A stretch of 64,000 nucleotides of DNA from Plasticicumulans lactativorans (GTDB taxonomy: Bacteria > Pseudomonadota > Gammaproteobacteria > Competibacterales > Competibacteraceae), in assembly GCF_004341245.1 (NCBI RefSeq), contig NZ_SLWY01000001.1, forward strand, positions 186,001 to 250,000, read 5' to 3'. Shown one piece after another: positions 36,400 to 46,057 of the stretch. The translations under genes and the position numbers were made by a program. A model generated the notes under the pieces. It ran no database searches and had not been told where the DNA came from. It worked only from the letters and a program-made list of their open reading frames with translations. Each line of letters opens with the position of its first letter. The first letter of the stretch is position 1.

Positions 36400-37014
36400 A
36401 TGCGCCATCGCGGCAGGATCACCCAGTGGAAGGACGACAAGGGCTTCGGCTTCATCACCCCCGACGGGGGCGGCAGGCCGGTATTCGTCCACATCACCGC
36501 GTTCGCCGGCCGGCAGCGCCGGCCGACCGGCCAGGAGCGCGTGCGCTATGACACCCGCACCGATGCGCAGGGGCGCATGCAGGCGGTGGACGTCGTCTAC
36601 GCCGGCGTGTCGGGGCGGGCGATCGGTGCGGCGCTGCTGAACGGCGGGCTGCTGCTGCTGGCGGTGGCGTTCCTGGGCGGCGTGGTCTGGGCGGTGGCGG
36701 CGGGGCGGCTGCCGCGCGCGCTCCTCGGGCTCTACCTCGGCGCCAGCGCCGTCGCCTTCGTCGCCTACGCGCTCGACAAGTCGGCGGCACGCCACGAGCG
36801 CCGGCGCACGCCGGAGAACACGCTGCACCTGTTCGGCCTGCTCGGTGGCTGGCCGGGGGCGCTGGCCGCGCAGCGCCTGCTGCGCCACAAATCGCGCAAG
36901 GCCTCGTTCCAGGTCGTGTTCTGGGGCACCGTCGGGCTCAACGGCGGCGCCCTCGGCTGGCTGCTGTCGCCGGCGGGGGAGCGGACGCTGCGTTCGCTGC
37001 TGGCCGCGGTCTGA
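36400..37014 (+). CDS. Cold-shock domain fused to DUF1294 membrane protein
   Basis: A 204-residue fusion. Residues 1-66 are a cold-shock/OB domain with the RNA-binding pattern ITQWKDDKGFGFITPDGGGRPVFVHI. Residues about 72-200 form a DUF1294 membrane domain with four predicted helices and the conserved ALDKSAARHERRRTPENTLHLFGLLGGWPGALAAQRLLRHKSRKASF. The fusion is known in proteobacteria; its job is not, but it suggests membrane-tethered RNA or cold-stress function. It follows the monooxygenase by 47 bases. Confidence 0.88.
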   Translation: MRHRGRITQWKDDKGFGFITPDGGGRPVFVHITAFAGRQRRPTGQERVRYDTRTDAQGRMQAVDVVYAGVSGRAIGAALLNGGLLLLAVAFLGGVVWAVAAGRLPRALLGLYLGASAVAFVAYALDKSAARHERRRTPENTLHLFGLLGGWPGALAAQRLLRHKSRKASFQVVFWGTVGLNGGALGWLLSPAGERTLRSLLAAV

Positions 37015-37052
37015 CGCTCGTCATCCCTGAGCGGCCGCCGGCGGCAGGGCGC

Positions 37053-37529
37053 TCAGGCGAAATGCCCGCGCATCCAGGCGCGGTAGGCGTCGGCCTGCGG
37101 CGAACCCTCGGGCGGGGCCCAGGCGCCGAACTCGTCGGCTTCGACCGGGCGGTAGGGGCCGGCCTTGGCTTCGAAGAAGACGCTGCCCGGTGCGAGCGCG
37201 ACCACCGCGTGCAGCACGCCGGCGGGGATGTCGACCCCCGGCGTGTCGCCGCCGGCGCGCAGTTCGAGCGCGCGCTGCACGCGGCCGTCGGCGTCGAACA
37301 CCAGCACGCCGAGGCCGCCGGCGAGCACGACCAGGGTTTCGGCCTTGGCGGGGTCGCGGTGCAGGTGCGGGCGCACGTAGGAGTCGGGCTCGATCGCCAC
37401 CAGCAGGCGCTGGCAGGCGTCGTCGAGGTCGACGTGGAAGTTGTGGTTGGCGCGCCGGCGCGGGCGCTCGCCGGCGGTGACGGCGAGGGCGGCGAGCAGC
37501 GGGCGGTCGATCGGGACGAGCTCGGACAT
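37053..37529 (-). CDS. WbuC-family cupin metalloprotein
   Basis: A 158-residue cupin-fold protein beginning MSELVPIDRPLLAALA. The metal-binding cluster RPHLHRDPAKAETLVVLAG gives the HxH...E pattern, with the second motif IPAGVLHAVVAL. WbuC proteins usually sit in O-antigen clusters and have no firmly established reaction. Here it is an orphan, convergent with the cold-shock/DUF1294 gene and divergent from the subtilase. Confidence 0.85.
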   Translation of the reverse strand: MSELVPIDRPLLAALAVTAGERPRRRANHNFHVDLDDACQRLLVAIEPDSYVRPHLHRDPAKAETLVVLAGGLGVLVFDADGRVQRALELRAGGDTPGVDIPAGVLHAVVALAPGSVFFEAKAGPYRPVEADEFGAWAPPEGSPQADAYRAWMRGHFA

Positions 37530-37715
37530 GCGATCTCCACGGGACGGCGGATGGCGGACGGAGCGGATGATACGCAGCCGGGTGGCGCGGCTTCGAGGCG
37601 TGAGGGCTGCGGGGCGCCCGGCCGGGCGGAGCCTCGGCGCCTGCACGAGGGCTCTCGTCAAATGCCTCTCAAATGATAAAAATCCTTCTGATCCAGTAGT
37701 TTGCGTGTACACGGC

Positions 37716-37745
37716 TATACTCGGGCAGCCGGGTTTCCACCCGGC
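37716..37745 (+). promoter_or_regulatory. -10 box and leader hairpin before the subtilase
   Basis: TATACT at 37716-37721 is a good -10 within an AT-richer stretch (37665-37720). A perfect stem GCCGGGT (37728-37734) / ACCCGGC (37739-37745) follows just after the expected start of transcription, and AGGAGG precedes the ATG at 37772. No clear -35 is seen. Confidence 0.4.
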
Positions 37746-37771
37746 GCAACGGAATCTGCAGGAGGCCCGGG

Positions 37772-40327
37772 ATGAACGACACCACCTACACCTATCGCGC
37801 CGGCGTGCGGCTGCCGCTGGTGAAGGCCGCGGACCAGTTCGTCGTTCGCGCGCTGCCGGACAGGGTCGGCACCGCGGGCGTGCGGGCGCTGGAGCAGGTC
37901 TCGCCGCATTCGACGCGCGTCACCGTCGATCCCGCGCAGCGCGATGCGGCGATGGCCGACAGCCGCGCCGAAGCCGTCACCCACCACGCCTACAGCAGTG
38001 CCGACAGCGGTGCGGAGTTCCTGATCACCGACCGCGTCTTCGTGCGCTTCCGCAACCCGCCGACGGCGGCCGAGCTCGATGCCTTCGCCGGCCGCTACGG
38101 CCTGCTGCGTCTGGCCACCTACGGCGAACGCGACTTTCTGTTCCAGCTCACCGACCACACCGGCATGAACCCGGTGAAGCTGGTCGTGGCGCTGACCGAG
38201 AACGATCCGGCGGTCGAGAGCGCCGATCACGATCTCAACCAGCGGGCGAAGCGCTACCAGCTCGCGCTGCCGACCGATCCGTCCTACCAGCGCCAGTGGC
38301 ACCTGCACCAGCACCTGCTCGACCCGCAGTTCGATCCGCGTGCGTCCAGCCGCTGCGAGCAGGCCTGGGAACTGCTCGGCCATTACGGCAGCGCCGACAT
38401 CGTCGTCGGCATCACCGACGACGGCTGCAAGCTCGATCACGGCGATTTCGCCGGGGCCGACAAGTTCGCCGGCTGGGGCTATTTCGTCGGCAGCCGGCTG
38501 GTGGTGCGCGACGACCCCGATGCCGATCCGCAGCGCATGTACGAGTCCGGCTCCAACCACGGCACCGCCTGCGCCGGCGTCATCGCCGCCGCGGTCAACG
38601 GGCGCTTCGTCGTCGGCGCCGCGCCGGGCTGCCGGCTGCTGCCGGTGAAGTGGGAGGCGCAGGGGCCGGCGCTGCTGATCAGCGATTCCAAGCTCCTCGC
38701 CGCGCTCGACTACCTCGCGCCGCGCGTGGACATCGTGTCGAACTCCTGGGGCGGCGTGCCGACCAGCCTGTGGTCGCCGCAGGTGGTCAGCCGCATCGGC
38801 GAACTCGCGCGCAGCGGCGGCCGGCGCGGCAGCGGCATCCTGTTCCTGTGGGCCGCGGGCAACGAGAACTGCCCGATCCAGCACCAGGCCGACCAGTCCG
38901 TGCCCTACGACGACGGCTGGCAGGTGCGCACCGACGGCAGCTGGGCCTGGGTCGGCGTCAGCCGCACCCGCAGCTTCCGCAACAACCTGGTCGGCATCAA
39001 CGGGCTGATGCACGTCGCGGCGCTGGCGAGCACGGCGGAGCGCAGCCATTACTCGAACTACGGCACCGGCATCCTGATCGCGGCGCCGAGCAACAACGTC
39101 CACGAGTACCAGCGTCTCAGCGTACGCGGGCTCGGCATCACCACGACGACGGGTGCGTCGGCCGGCATCACCGCGAGCTTCGGCGGCACCTCGAGCGCGA
39201 CCCCGCTGGTCGCCGGCATCGCCGCGCTGACGCTGTCGGCGAACCCGGCGCTGAGCGGCTTCGAGCTGGGCGCGGTGCTGCGGCGTACCGCGGCGAAGGA
39301 CGTCGACTTCGAGCGCTACCCGCGCACCCCGCCGGCGAGCTACGACCCCGACACCAGCTGGGACGTCTCGCCGGTCGCACCCTGGGCGCAGGGCGAGTTC
39401 CGCGACACCGGCGATGCCGACGGCAGCTGGAGCCCGTGGTACGGCCACGGCCGCATCGACGCCGCGAACGCGGTCGCCGAGGCGCTGCGCCGGCGCGGCG
39501 GCGGCACGGGCGGTGGCACGGGCGGTGGTGGTGGCGGTGATGGCGGGGCGGGCGGCACGACGCTGCAGTTGCGCAGGACGTCGAGCCCCGCGCGGGTCAT
39601 CCCCGACAACGATCCGGCCGGCATCGGCGACCGCATCGCCGTCGGCGAGAGCGGGCGGCTCGCCGGCGTGCGCGTGGAGGTCGACATCAGCCACACCTGG
39701 ATCGGCGACCTGCGCGTGAGCCTGGTCGCGCCGGGCGGCGACGAGGTCGTGCTGCATGCCCGCGGCGGCGGGCGCGACGACGACATCCGCCGCGCCTACG
39801 ACATCACGACCACGCCGGCGCTGGCGGCGCTGCTCGGCAAGCCGGTGCAGGGCGACTGGACGCTGCGCGTCGCCGATCTCGCGCGCAGCGACGTCGGGCG
39901 CCTGAACGCCTGGGTGCTGGCGCTGGAGGTGCAGGTGCCGCAGCCGGCGCAGCCGAGCGAGGTGGTGCTGGAGGATGCGCCGGGGCTGGGCATCCCCGAC
40001 GCGACGGCGGCCGGCATCGAGCGCGTGCTGCGGGTCGCGGCGCCGGGGCGGGTGCAGGCGGTCACGGTCGACGTCGACATCACGCATTCGTGGATCGGCG
40101 ACCTGAGCGTCGATCTGATCGCGCCGTCCGGCCGCACCGCACCGCTGCATCAGCGCGCCGGCGGTTCGGCGGACAACCTGATCGTCCGCTACGCCGATAC
40201 CGCGGCGCTGCGTGCGCTGGTCGGCGAGGCGGCCCAGGGCGACTGGCGCCTGCGCGTCGTCGACCACGCCGCCGAGGACGTCGGCAAGCTCAACCGCTGG
40301 GCGCTGCGGGTGCGCATCGGCGCCTGA
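37772..40327 (+). CDS. Subtilisin-like (S8) serine protease with two P-domains
   Basis: An 851-residue protein. An N-terminal region of about 170 residues looks like a propeptide or fold assistant (VFVRFRNPPTAAELDAF). The S8 domain has the triad Asp216 (ITDDG), His263 (NHGTACAGV) and Ser474 (GTSSATPLVAG), with oxyanion Asn in WAAGNENC. A Gly/Thr-rich linker at about 572-592 leads to two P/Homo-B domains (about 595-720 and 730-850), each with a S-W-I-G-D-L core (SHTWIGDLRVSLVAP and THSWIGDLSVDLIAP). Two P-domains are typical of proprotein-convertase-like enzymes, but there is no signal peptide or membrane helix, so the location is unclear. Confidence 0.88.
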   Translation: MNDTTYTYRAGVRLPLVKAADQFVVRALPDRVGTAGVRALEQVSPHSTRVTVDPAQRDAAMADSRAEAVTHHAYSSADSGAEFLITDRVFVRFRNPPTAAELDAFAGRYGLLRLATYGERDFLFQLTDHTGMNPVKLVVALTENDPAVESADHDLNQRAKRYQLALPTDPSYQRQWHLHQHLLDPQFDPRASSRCEQAWELLGHYGSADIVVGITDDGCKLDHGDFAGADKFAGWGYFVGSRLVVRDDPDADPQRMYESGSNHGTACAGVIAAAVNGRFVVGAAPGCRLLPVKWEAQGPALLISDSKLLAALDYLAPRVDIVSNSWGGVPTSLWSPQVVSRIGELARSGGRRGSGILFLWAAGNENCPIQHQADQSVPYDDGWQVRTDGSWAWVGVSRTRSFRNNLVGINGLMHVAALASTAERSHYSNYGTGILIAAPSNNVHEYQRLSVRGLGITTTTGASAGITASFGGTSSATPLVAGIAALTLSANPALSGFELGAVLRRTAAKDVDFERYPRTPPASYDPDTSWDVSPVAPWAQGEFRDTGDADGSWSPWYGHGRIDAANAVAEALRRRGGGTGGGTGGGGGGDGGAGGTTLQLRRTSSPARVIPDNDPAGIGDRIAVGESGRLAGVRVEVDISHTWIGDLRVSLVAPGGDEVVLHARGGGRDDDIRRAYDITTTPALAALLGKPVQGDWTLRVADLARSDVGRLNAWVLALEVQVPQPAQPSEVVLEDAPGLGIPDATAAGIERVLRVAAPGRVQAVTVDVDITHSWIGDLSVDLIAPSGRTAPLHQRAGGSADNLIVRYADTAALRALVGEAAQGDWRLRVVDHAAEDVGKLNRWALRVRIGA

Positions 40328-40342
40328 GGGCGCGAAGCGCAC

Positions 40343-40370
40343 GGCCCGCCCGCAGCGGAGCGGGCGGGCC
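40343..40370. terminator. Bidirectional hairpin between subtilase and wrbA
   Basis: An 11-bp perfect stem (GGCCCGCCCGC 40343-40353 with its complement at 40360-40370, 6-base loop) lies between convergent gene ends. It has no T-tract on either strand, so the terminator role is inferred from position. Confidence 0.5.
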
Positions 40371-40375
40371 GGGGA

Positions 40376-40978
40376 TCAGCTCGCGAGCTTGTGGGTGATG
40401 CGGGCGACGTGCTCGCCCTGGTAGCGGGCGACGTCGAGTTCGTTGGCGCTCGGCTGGCGGCTGCCGTCGCCGCCGGCGAGCGTGCTGGCGCCGTAGGGGG
40501 TGCCGCCGGTGATCTCGGTCATCACGGTGAGCCCGGCACAGGCGTAGGGCACGCCGACGATCACCATGCCGTGGTGCAGCAGCGTGGTGTGGAAGGAGGT
40601 GATCGTCGTCTCCTGCCCGCCGTGCTGGGTGCCGGTCGAGGTGAACACGCTGCCGACCTTGCCGACCAGCCCGCCGCGCACCCACAGGCCGCCGGTCTGG
40701 TCGAGGAAGTTGCGCATCTGCGCGCACATGTTGCCGAAGCGCGTGGGCGTGCCGAAGATGATCCCGTCGTAGTCCCCCAGTTCGGCCGGGCTCGCGATCG
40801 GCGCCGCCTGGTCCCACTTGGCGCCGGCCTTGCGCGCGACGTCCTCGGGCATGGTGTCGGCGACGCGCTTGAGCGTGACCTCCACGCCGGCGACGCGCTG
40901 CGCGCCCTCGACCACCGCCTGCGCCATCGTCTCGATGTGCCCGTACATGCTGTAGTACACGACCAACAGTTTGCTCAT
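40376..40978 (-). CDS. wrbA: NAD(P)H:quinone oxidoreductase, WrbA
   Basis: A 200-residue FMN protein that reduces quinones by two electrons and limits oxidative damage. WrbA marks are [19 protein letters not shown], the FMN loop [36 protein letters not shown], and [20 protein letters not shown]. Length matches E. coli WrbA (198). It is last in a minus-strand set after the lipid kinase and phosphoesterase genes, 53 bases from the latter. Confidence 0.95.
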   Translation of the reverse strand: MSKLLVVYYSMYGHIETMAQAVVEGAQRVAGVEVTLKRVADTMPEDVARKAGAKWDQAAPIASPAELGDYDGIIFGTPTRFGNMCAQMRNFLDQTGGLWVRGGLVGKVGSVFTSTGTQHGGQETTITSFHTTLLHHGMVIVGVPYACAGLTVMTEITGGTPYGASTLAGGDGSRQPSANELDVARYQGEHVARITHKLAS

Positions 40979-41031
40979 GCCCGTCTCCGTTGTTGCTGCC
41001 CACGTCATGCCGGCGTCGCGGCGCCGGCCCG

Positions 41032-41844
41032 TCAGTCGGCCGCCGTCACCCACCCCGCGGGGGTGCGGCGGAAGCGGCGCGTCAGCACCGGCGCGAAGGC
41101 GCCGTCGCGGTGTTCGAGGTGCTCCACCTCGATGTGCCCGTGCTCGATGCGCAGCCAGTTGAAACCGTTGCCCTCGTCGCGGGTACGCGTCGAGGTGGCG
41201 GTGCCGGCCTGCACCAGCAGCGCGCTGCGCCGGGCGCTGTGGCGCGACCCGGCAAAGCCGTGCGCGGTGCGGTGCAGGTGCCCGGCGAGAAAGACGTCGA
41301 CGCCGCCGTCGTCGACCAGCTGCGGGAAGGCGGCGTCGCCGCGCCCGATCAGCATAGCCGGTGCGGCGCGGCCGCTGGGGCAGTCGAACGGGTGGTGGGT
41401 GACGAGGATGCGCACCTGCCCCGGCGCGGCCGTGCGCAGCCGCGCCACCGCGCGGTGCACCTGGCCCGCGCTCAGCCGCCCGCCCGACACCGTGAGCGAG
41501 CGTGCGCTGTTCAGCCCGAGCACCAGCCATTCGGCGTCGGCGTGTTCGGGTTCGAGCGTCGGGCCGAGGTGCTGGCGGTAGTGGCGGAACGGCCACAGGA
41601 AACGCGCGAACGGGTTGTGCAGCGGCACGTCGTGGTTGCCGGGCACCGCCAGCACCGGACAGCCGAGCCCGGCGATGAAGGCCGCGGCGTCACGGAACTG
41701 CGCCGGCCGCGCGCGCTGGGTGAGGTCGCCCGAGATCACCACCAGGTCGGGCGCCAGCGTCCGCAGCGTGGCGCCGAGCTCGGCGACCACGGCGGCGTCG
41801 ATGCGCCCGAAGTGCAGGTCCGACAGGTGCGCGAGCGTTCTCAT
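41032..41844 (-). CDS. Metallophosphoesterase
   Basis: A 270-residue calcineurin-type phosphoesterase with all metal motifs: [36 protein letters not shown] and LAGHLHRT. There is no signal peptide. It overlaps the lipid-kinase gene by four bases, so the pair is translationally coupled. In several bacteria similar phosphoesterases sit next to YegS-type kinases, suggesting a lipid or head-group phosphate role; that is inference. It is the second metallophosphoesterase here (first at 13879) and differs in sequence. Confidence 0.85.
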   Translation of the reverse strand: MRTLAHLSDLHFGRIDAAVVAELGATLRTLAPDLVVISGDLTQRARPAQFRDAAAFIAGLGCPVLAVPGNHDVPLHNPFARFLWPFRHYRQHLGPTLEPEHADAEWLVLGLNSARSLTVSGGRLSAGQVHRAVARLRTAAPGQVRILVTHHPFDCPSGRAAPAMLIGRGDAAFPQLVDDGGVDVFLAGHLHRTAHGFAGSRHSARRSALLVQAGTATSTRTRDEGNGFNWLRIEHGHIEVEHLEHRDGAFAPVLTRRFRRTPAGWVTAAD

Positions 41845-42764
41845 CGCGCCGGCTCGCGCGGCACCACCACGCGCAGCGCCTCGGGCACCCAGCGCAGCTC
41901 CAGCGGCGCGCGGGTGCGCACGATCTCGCCGTCGACGACGAGCTTCACGCGCCGCTTGCTGCGGTCGACGCTGATGCGCCGGGCGGTGAAGGTCTCCAGC
42001 GTGCCGACCTCGCCGATGCGCCCGAGCAGCGCGCCGAGGGCGGTGGCGAGCACCTGCAGGCGGCTCATCGGCCGCATCACCAGCACCGCGAGCCCGGCCT
42101 CGTCCGCCGCCACGCCGAGCTGTTCGAGCTGCAGCGGGTTGGCGCCGAAGAACACCATCGGCGTGTCGCGGGTGAGCGAACGGCCGCCGATCGCCAGCTG
42201 CACGCGGTAGTGGCGGTGGCGGCGCAGCGCGGTGTAGACCGCCGACAGCGCGGCGACGATGCGGTGGCGCCCGAGCAGCGCCTTGTGCCGCTCGCGCGCC
42301 TCGATGATCGTGCGGTACAGGCCGAAGCTCGCGTTGTTGAGGAACACGCGGCCGTTGACGGTGCCGGCGGCGGCGCTCGCCAGGCGGCCGTCGAGCAGCG
42401 CGGTGGCGGCGGCGAGCGGGTCGGCCGGCATGCCGAGCGCGCGGGCGAAGTAGTTGAAGGTGCCGAGCGGGATCACCCCGAGCGGCACGGGGCTGCCGAA
42501 CAGCGCGCCGGCGACGGCGTTGACGGTGCCGTCGCCGCCCGCCGCCACCACCAGCCGGCGCTCCCGTGCTGCCGCGGCCTCGCGGGCCAGCGCGGTGATG
42601 TCGCGGCCGTGCGCCGGGAGGCGAACTTCCACCGCGCGGCCGGTCGAAGCCAGCGCCGCGTGCAGGCGCGCGGGCAGATCGGCGTCGTGCTGTGCGCCCG
42701 CGCCGGGGTTCATGATCAGGGTGATCGGCAGATCGTCGAGTCCGCTCCCGCCGGCGTCGGCCAT
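41841..42764 (-). CDS. Diacylglycerol kinase-family lipid kinase, YegS-like
   Basis: A 307-residue DAGK-catalytic-domain protein. It shows the LIMNPGAGAQ start, the nucleotide-binding AAGGDGTVNAVAGAL, and VPLGVIPLGTFNYFARALG, with the beta-rich C-terminal domain ending VDGEIVRTRAPLELRWVPEALRV. It phosphorylates a lipid such as diacylglycerol or phosphatidylglycerol at the inner membrane; the exact lipid is not fixed. Its ATG is 33 bases from the divergent PAP2 phosphatase gene, and its stop overlaps the phosphoesterase start, so kinase and phosphatase genes for lipid phosphates share one locus. Confidence 0.88.
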   Translation of the reverse strand: MADAGGSGLDDLPITLIMNPGAGAQHDADLPARLHAALASTGRAVEVRLPAHGRDITALAREAAAARERRLVVAAGGDGTVNAVAGALFGSPVPLGVIPLGTFNYFARALGMPADPLAAATALLDGRLASAAAGTVNGRVFLNNASFGLYRTIIEARERHKALLGRHRIVAALSAVYTALRRHRHYRVQLAIGGRSLTRDTPMVFFGANPLQLEQLGVAADEAGLAVLVMRPMSRLQVLATALGALLGRIGEVGTLETFTARRISVDRSKRRVKLVVDGEIVRTRAPLELRWVPEALRVVVPREPAR

Positions 42765-42797
42765 GGGCGTGTGCTCCCCGTTCGGAGGGTGACGGTA

Positions 42798-43442
42798 GTG
42801 AAGATACCCGTTGGCGGCGTGCGTGAAAGCGCGCGCCGCCGTCTGCTGGCGGGCGCGCTCGCGCTGCTCGCCGCGCTGGCCGCCGCCGCCGGCCTGCTCG
42901 CCGGGGGCCTCGCCGCGCGCTTCGACACGGCGCTCCTGGCGGCGTTCGACCCGGCCGCGCCGTGGCGCGTGCGCATGCTCGACCTCACCGCGCTCGGTTC
43001 GTCGACGCTGGTGACGCTGTTCGCGGCCGGCGGCGTGCTGCTGCTGCTCGCGCTGCGGCGCGGCCGCGATGCGCTGCACCTCGGCCTCGCGGCGGCCGGC
43101 AGCGGGCTCCTGGTGCAGCTCCTCAAGCCGCTGTACGCGCGGCCGCGCCCCGACCTGCTGGCGCCGCTCGCCGACTACGCCGGCAGCGCCTTCCCGAGCG
43201 GGCACGCGCTGATGGCGACCGCGCTCGCCGGCACGCTCGCCTGGTGCTGCCGGCACGACGGCCCGCGCGCGGCGCGGGCGCTGCTGTGGGGGTTCGCCGC
43301 GCTGGTGGTGCTCGCGGTGGCGGTGTCGCGCGTCTACCTGCGCGTGCACTGGCCGAGCGACGTGCTCGGCGGCGCGGTGTTCGGCGCGCTGTGGGCGGCG
43401 CTGGCGGGTGCCCTGGCCAGCGCCGTGGCACCGCCGCGCTGA
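42798..43442 (+). CDS. PAP2-family lipid phosphatase
   Basis: A 214-residue membrane protein with about five to six helices, the first at residues 12-37. The three acid-phosphatase motifs are intact: KPLYARPRP, PSGH, and SRVYLRVHWPSD. It could dephosphorylate undecaprenyl pyrophosphate, phosphatidylglycerol phosphate or phosphatidic acid. GTG 42798 is chosen because GGAGGG (42784-42789) lies eight bases upstream; an in-frame GTG at 42789 overlaps that site. It is divergent from the lipid-kinase gene. Confidence 0.88.
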   Translation: MKIPVGGVRESARRRLLAGALALLAALAAAAGLLAGGLAARFDTALLAAFDPAAPWRVRMLDLTALGSSTLVTLFAAGGVLLLLALRRGRDALHLGLAAAGSGLLVQLLKPLYARPRPDLLAPLADYAGSAFPSGHALMATALAGTLAWCCRHDGPRAARALLWGFAALVVLAVAVSRVYLRVHWPSDVLGGAVFGALWAALAGALASAVAPPR

Positions 43443-43466
43443 GCCGCCGCCCGCGGCGCGGGGGGC

Positions 43467-45107
43467 TCACATGTTGGGGTAGTTGGGGCCGCCGCCACCC
43501 TCGGGCACCACCCAGTCGATGTTCTGCGTCGGGTCCTTGATGTCGCAGGTCTTGCAGTGCACGCAGTTCTGGGCGTTGACCTGCAGGCGCTTGCCGCTGC
43601 CGGCCGCGTCATCGTCGACGTACTCGTACACCCCGGCCGGGCAGAAGCGCTGCTCGGGCCCGGCGTAGCGCGCCCAGTTGACGGCGACCGGCACGCCCGG
43701 GTCGCGCAGGCGCAGGTGGCTCGGCTGGCCCTCGCTGTGGTTGGTGTTGGAGATGAACACGCTCGACAGCTTGTCGAAGCTCACCTTGCCGTCGGGTTTC
43801 GGGTAGTCGATGCGCTCGCTCGCCGCCGCCGGCTGCAGCGCGGTGTGGTCGGCGTGGTGACGCAGCGTCCACGGCGCGCGCCCGCGCAGCACGTAGGTGT
43901 CGAGCGCGCCGTAGGCGAGCCCGCCGAGCAGGCCCCAGCGGAACGCCGGGCGGATGTTGCGCACGCCGCGCAGCTCCTCCCACAGCCAGCTCGCCTTGAG
44001 CTGCTCGGGGTAGGCGTCGAGCGTCACCCCGGTGGCGGTGTCGTCGGCCAGTGCGGCGAAGGCCGCCTCGGCCGCGACCATGCCCGACTTCATCGCCGTG
44101 TGCGTGCCCTTGATCTTCGGCACGTTGAGAAAGCCCGCGGTGTCGCCGATCAGCGCGCCGCCCGGGAACACCAGCCTGGGGATCGACTGGAAGCCGCCCT
44201 CGCTCAGCGCGCGCGCGCCGTAGCTGATGCGCCGGCCGCCCTCGAAGGTCGGGCGGATGTCGGGGTGGGTCTTGAAGCGCTGGAACTCGTCGAACGGCGA
44301 CAGCCACGGGTTGCGGTAGTCGAGCCCGACCACGAAGCCGACGGCGACCTGGTGGTTCTCCAGGTGGTAGAGGAAGGAGCCGCCGTAGGTCTGGCCGTCG
44401 AGCGGCCAGCCGACCGTGTGCACGACGCGGCCGGGGTGGTGCTGCGCCGGGTCGACCTCCCACAGCTCCTTGATGCCGATGCCGTAGGTCTGCGGGTCGG
44501 CGCCCTCGCGCAGGCGGAAGCGCTCGAACAGCGTCTTGGTCAGCGAGCCGCGGCAGCCCTCGGCGAACAGCGTCAGCCGCGCGCGCAGCTCCACGCCGGG
44601 TTCGTAGGCGTCGGTGGGCTGGCCATCCTTGTCCAGGCCCATGTCGCCGGTGGCCACGCCGCACACCGCGCCGGCGGTGTCGTAGAGCACCTCGGCGGCG
44701 GCGAAGCCGGCGTAGATCTCCACCCCCAGCTCCTCGGCCTGGGCGCCGAGCCAGCGGCAGACGTTGCCGAGGCTGACGATGTAGTTGCCGGCGTTGTGCA
44801 TCTGCGGCGGTGTCGGCAGGCGGTAGCTGGTCTGGCTGCTCAGCAGCAGGAAGCGGTCGTCGCTGACCGGGGTGTTCAGCGGCGCGCCGCGCTCACGCCA
44901 GTCGGGGATCAGCTCGTCCAGCGCGCGCGGCTCGATGCACGCCCCCGAGAGGATGTGCGCGCCGATCTCCGAGCCCTTTTCGAGCAGGCACACGCCCAGC
45001 TCCCGGCCGTGCTCGGCGGCGAGCTGTTTCAGGCGGATGGCCGCGCTCAGGCCCGCCGGGCCGCCGCCGACGATGACGACGTCGTACTCCATCGCTTCAC
45101 GTTTCAC
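43467..45107 (-). CDS. Electron transfer flavoprotein-ubiquinone oxidoreductase
   Basis: A membrane-associated enzyme that moves electrons from ETF to the quinone pool, linking acyl-CoA and amine dehydrogenases to respiration. The 546 residues include [20 protein letters not shown] for FAD, the family stretch [50 protein letters not shown], and the C-terminal 4Fe-4S motif [22 protein letters not shown] 45107 has GAGGAGAGAG just upstream; an alternative ATG at 45092 (MEYDVV) would shorten it by five residues. An inverted repeat and AT-rich promoter region lie upstream. Confidence 0.93.
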   Translation of the reverse strand: MKREAMEYDVVIVGGGPAGLSAAIRLKQLAAEHGRELGVCLLEKGSEIGAHILSGACIEPRALDELIPDWRERGAPLNTPVSDDRFLLLSSQTSYRLPTPPQMHNAGNYIVSLGNVCRWLGAQAEELGVEIYAGFAAAEVLYDTAGAVCGVATGDMGLDKDGQPTDAYEPGVELRARLTLFAEGCRGSLTKTLFERFRLREGADPQTYGIGIKELWEVDPAQHHPGRVVHTVGWPLDGQTYGGSFLYHLENHQVAVGFVVGLDYRNPWLSPFDEFQRFKTHPDIRPTFEGGRRISYGARALSEGGFQSIPRLVFPGGALIGDTAGFLNVPKIKGTHTAMKSGMVAAEAAFAALADDTATGVTLDAYPEQLKASWLWEELRGVRNIRPAFRWGLLGGLAYGALDTYVLRGRAPWTLRHHADHTALQPAAASERIDYPKPDGKVSFDKLSSVFISNTNHSEGQPSHLRLRDPGVPVAVNWARYAGPEQRFCPAGVYEYVDDDAAGSGKRLQVNAQNCVHCKTCDIKDPTQNIDWVVPEGGGGPNYPNM

Positions 45108-45133
45108 GCTCTCTCCTCTCTCGGTACTGACAG

Positions 45134-45154
45134 GGGATGTCATCGTAACATCCC
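45134..45154 (-). promoter_or_regulatory. Operator-like inverted repeat upstream of ETF-QO
   Basis: GGGATGT (45134-45140) is repeated in reverse complement as ACATCCC (45148-45154) with a 7-base spacer, 27 bases upstream of the GTG start. The adjoining 45155-45180 is the most AT-rich stretch for kilobases and holds likely -10/-35 elements for minus-strand transcription (TATATT on the minus strand). The arrangement suits a TetR/GntR-type repressor of fatty-acid or electron-transfer genes. Confidence 0.5.
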
Positions 45155-45285
45155 TTATCAATATAAGTAAAAACCCTAATAACGACGCAGCGCCCGCGAG
45201 GGCTCCGTCGCGCGGGCAGGGGACGGGGCCCGCCGCCGCCGTGGCCCGTCGAATTGTAGGGGCGTGGCGTGCCCGCGGCGTGGCA

Positions 45286-46044
45286 TCAGCCGGCGAACTG
45301 CTGCCAGAGCAGGCGCGCGGCCATCGCCATCACCACCACCATGAACACCGGGCGGATCAGCGGGCTGCCGAAGCGGATCGCACTGTGCGCGCCGAGCCAG
45401 GCGCCGACCATCAGCGAACTGCCCATCGCCAGCCCCAGGCGGTAGTCGATCGCGCCGAGCAGCGCGAAGGCGACGAGCGAGGTGATGTTGCTGACGAAGT
45501 TCATGAAGCGTGCGGTGCCGGCGGCGTGGAGGATGTCCTGGCGGAAGCTGCTCAGCGCCACCGCGGTCCAGAAGGCGCCGGTGCCGGGGCCGATGAAGCC
45601 GTCGTAGGTGCCGATCGCCAGCCCCCAGCGCCCCTGCAGCGCGGCCGGCGGCCGGTAGTCGGCGGCGGCCGGCAGCGGCCGGCTGCGCCACGGCCACACC
45701 AGGTAGAGCGCCGCGGCGAGCACCACCAACGGCACCAGGGTCTTCAGCGCGCCGGGGCTGAAGGCGTGCGTCAGCAGCGTGCCGAGCACCGCGCCGACCA
45801 GCGTCGCCACGGCGCCCGGGCGCCAGCGCCGCGGCGTGAACAGGCCCTTGCGCACGAAGGTGTAGGCGGCGATCGAGCTGCCGAAGGTCGACGACAGCTT
45901 GTTGGTGCCGAGCGCGATGTGCGGCGGCACCCCGGCGGCGAGCAGCGCCGGCACCGTCAGCAGGCCGCCGCCGCCGGCGATGGCGTCGATGAAGCCGGCG
46001 CCGAAGGCGACGCCGGCGAGCAGCAGGACGGTGTCGAGCGGCAT
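45286..46044 (-). CDS. TSUP (TauE/SafE) family membrane transporter
   Basis: A 252-residue membrane protein with about seven to eight helices. TSUP marks are the paired repeats [42 protein letters not shown] and [38 protein letters not shown]. Members move sulfite, sulfoacetate or other small anions; the substrate is unknown. ATG 46044 is preferred because GAGG lies 11 bases before it; a GTG at 46053 is too close to that site. It follows dapE on the same strand with a gap of 13 bases. Confidence 0.88.
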   Translation of the reverse strand: MPLDTVLLLAGVAFGAGFIDAIAGGGGLLTVPALLAAGVPPHIALGTNKLSSTFGSSIAAYTFVRKGLFTPRRWRPGAVATLVGAVLGTLLTHAFSPGALKTLVPLVVLAAALYLVWPWRSRPLPAAADYRPPAALQGRWGLAIGTYDGFIGPGTGAFWTAVALSSFRQDILHAAGTARFMNFVSNITSLVAFALLGAIDYRLGLAMGSSLMVGAWLGAHSAIRFGSPLIRPVFMVVVMAMAARLLWQQFAG

Positions 46045-46057
46045 CGTGGACACCGCC

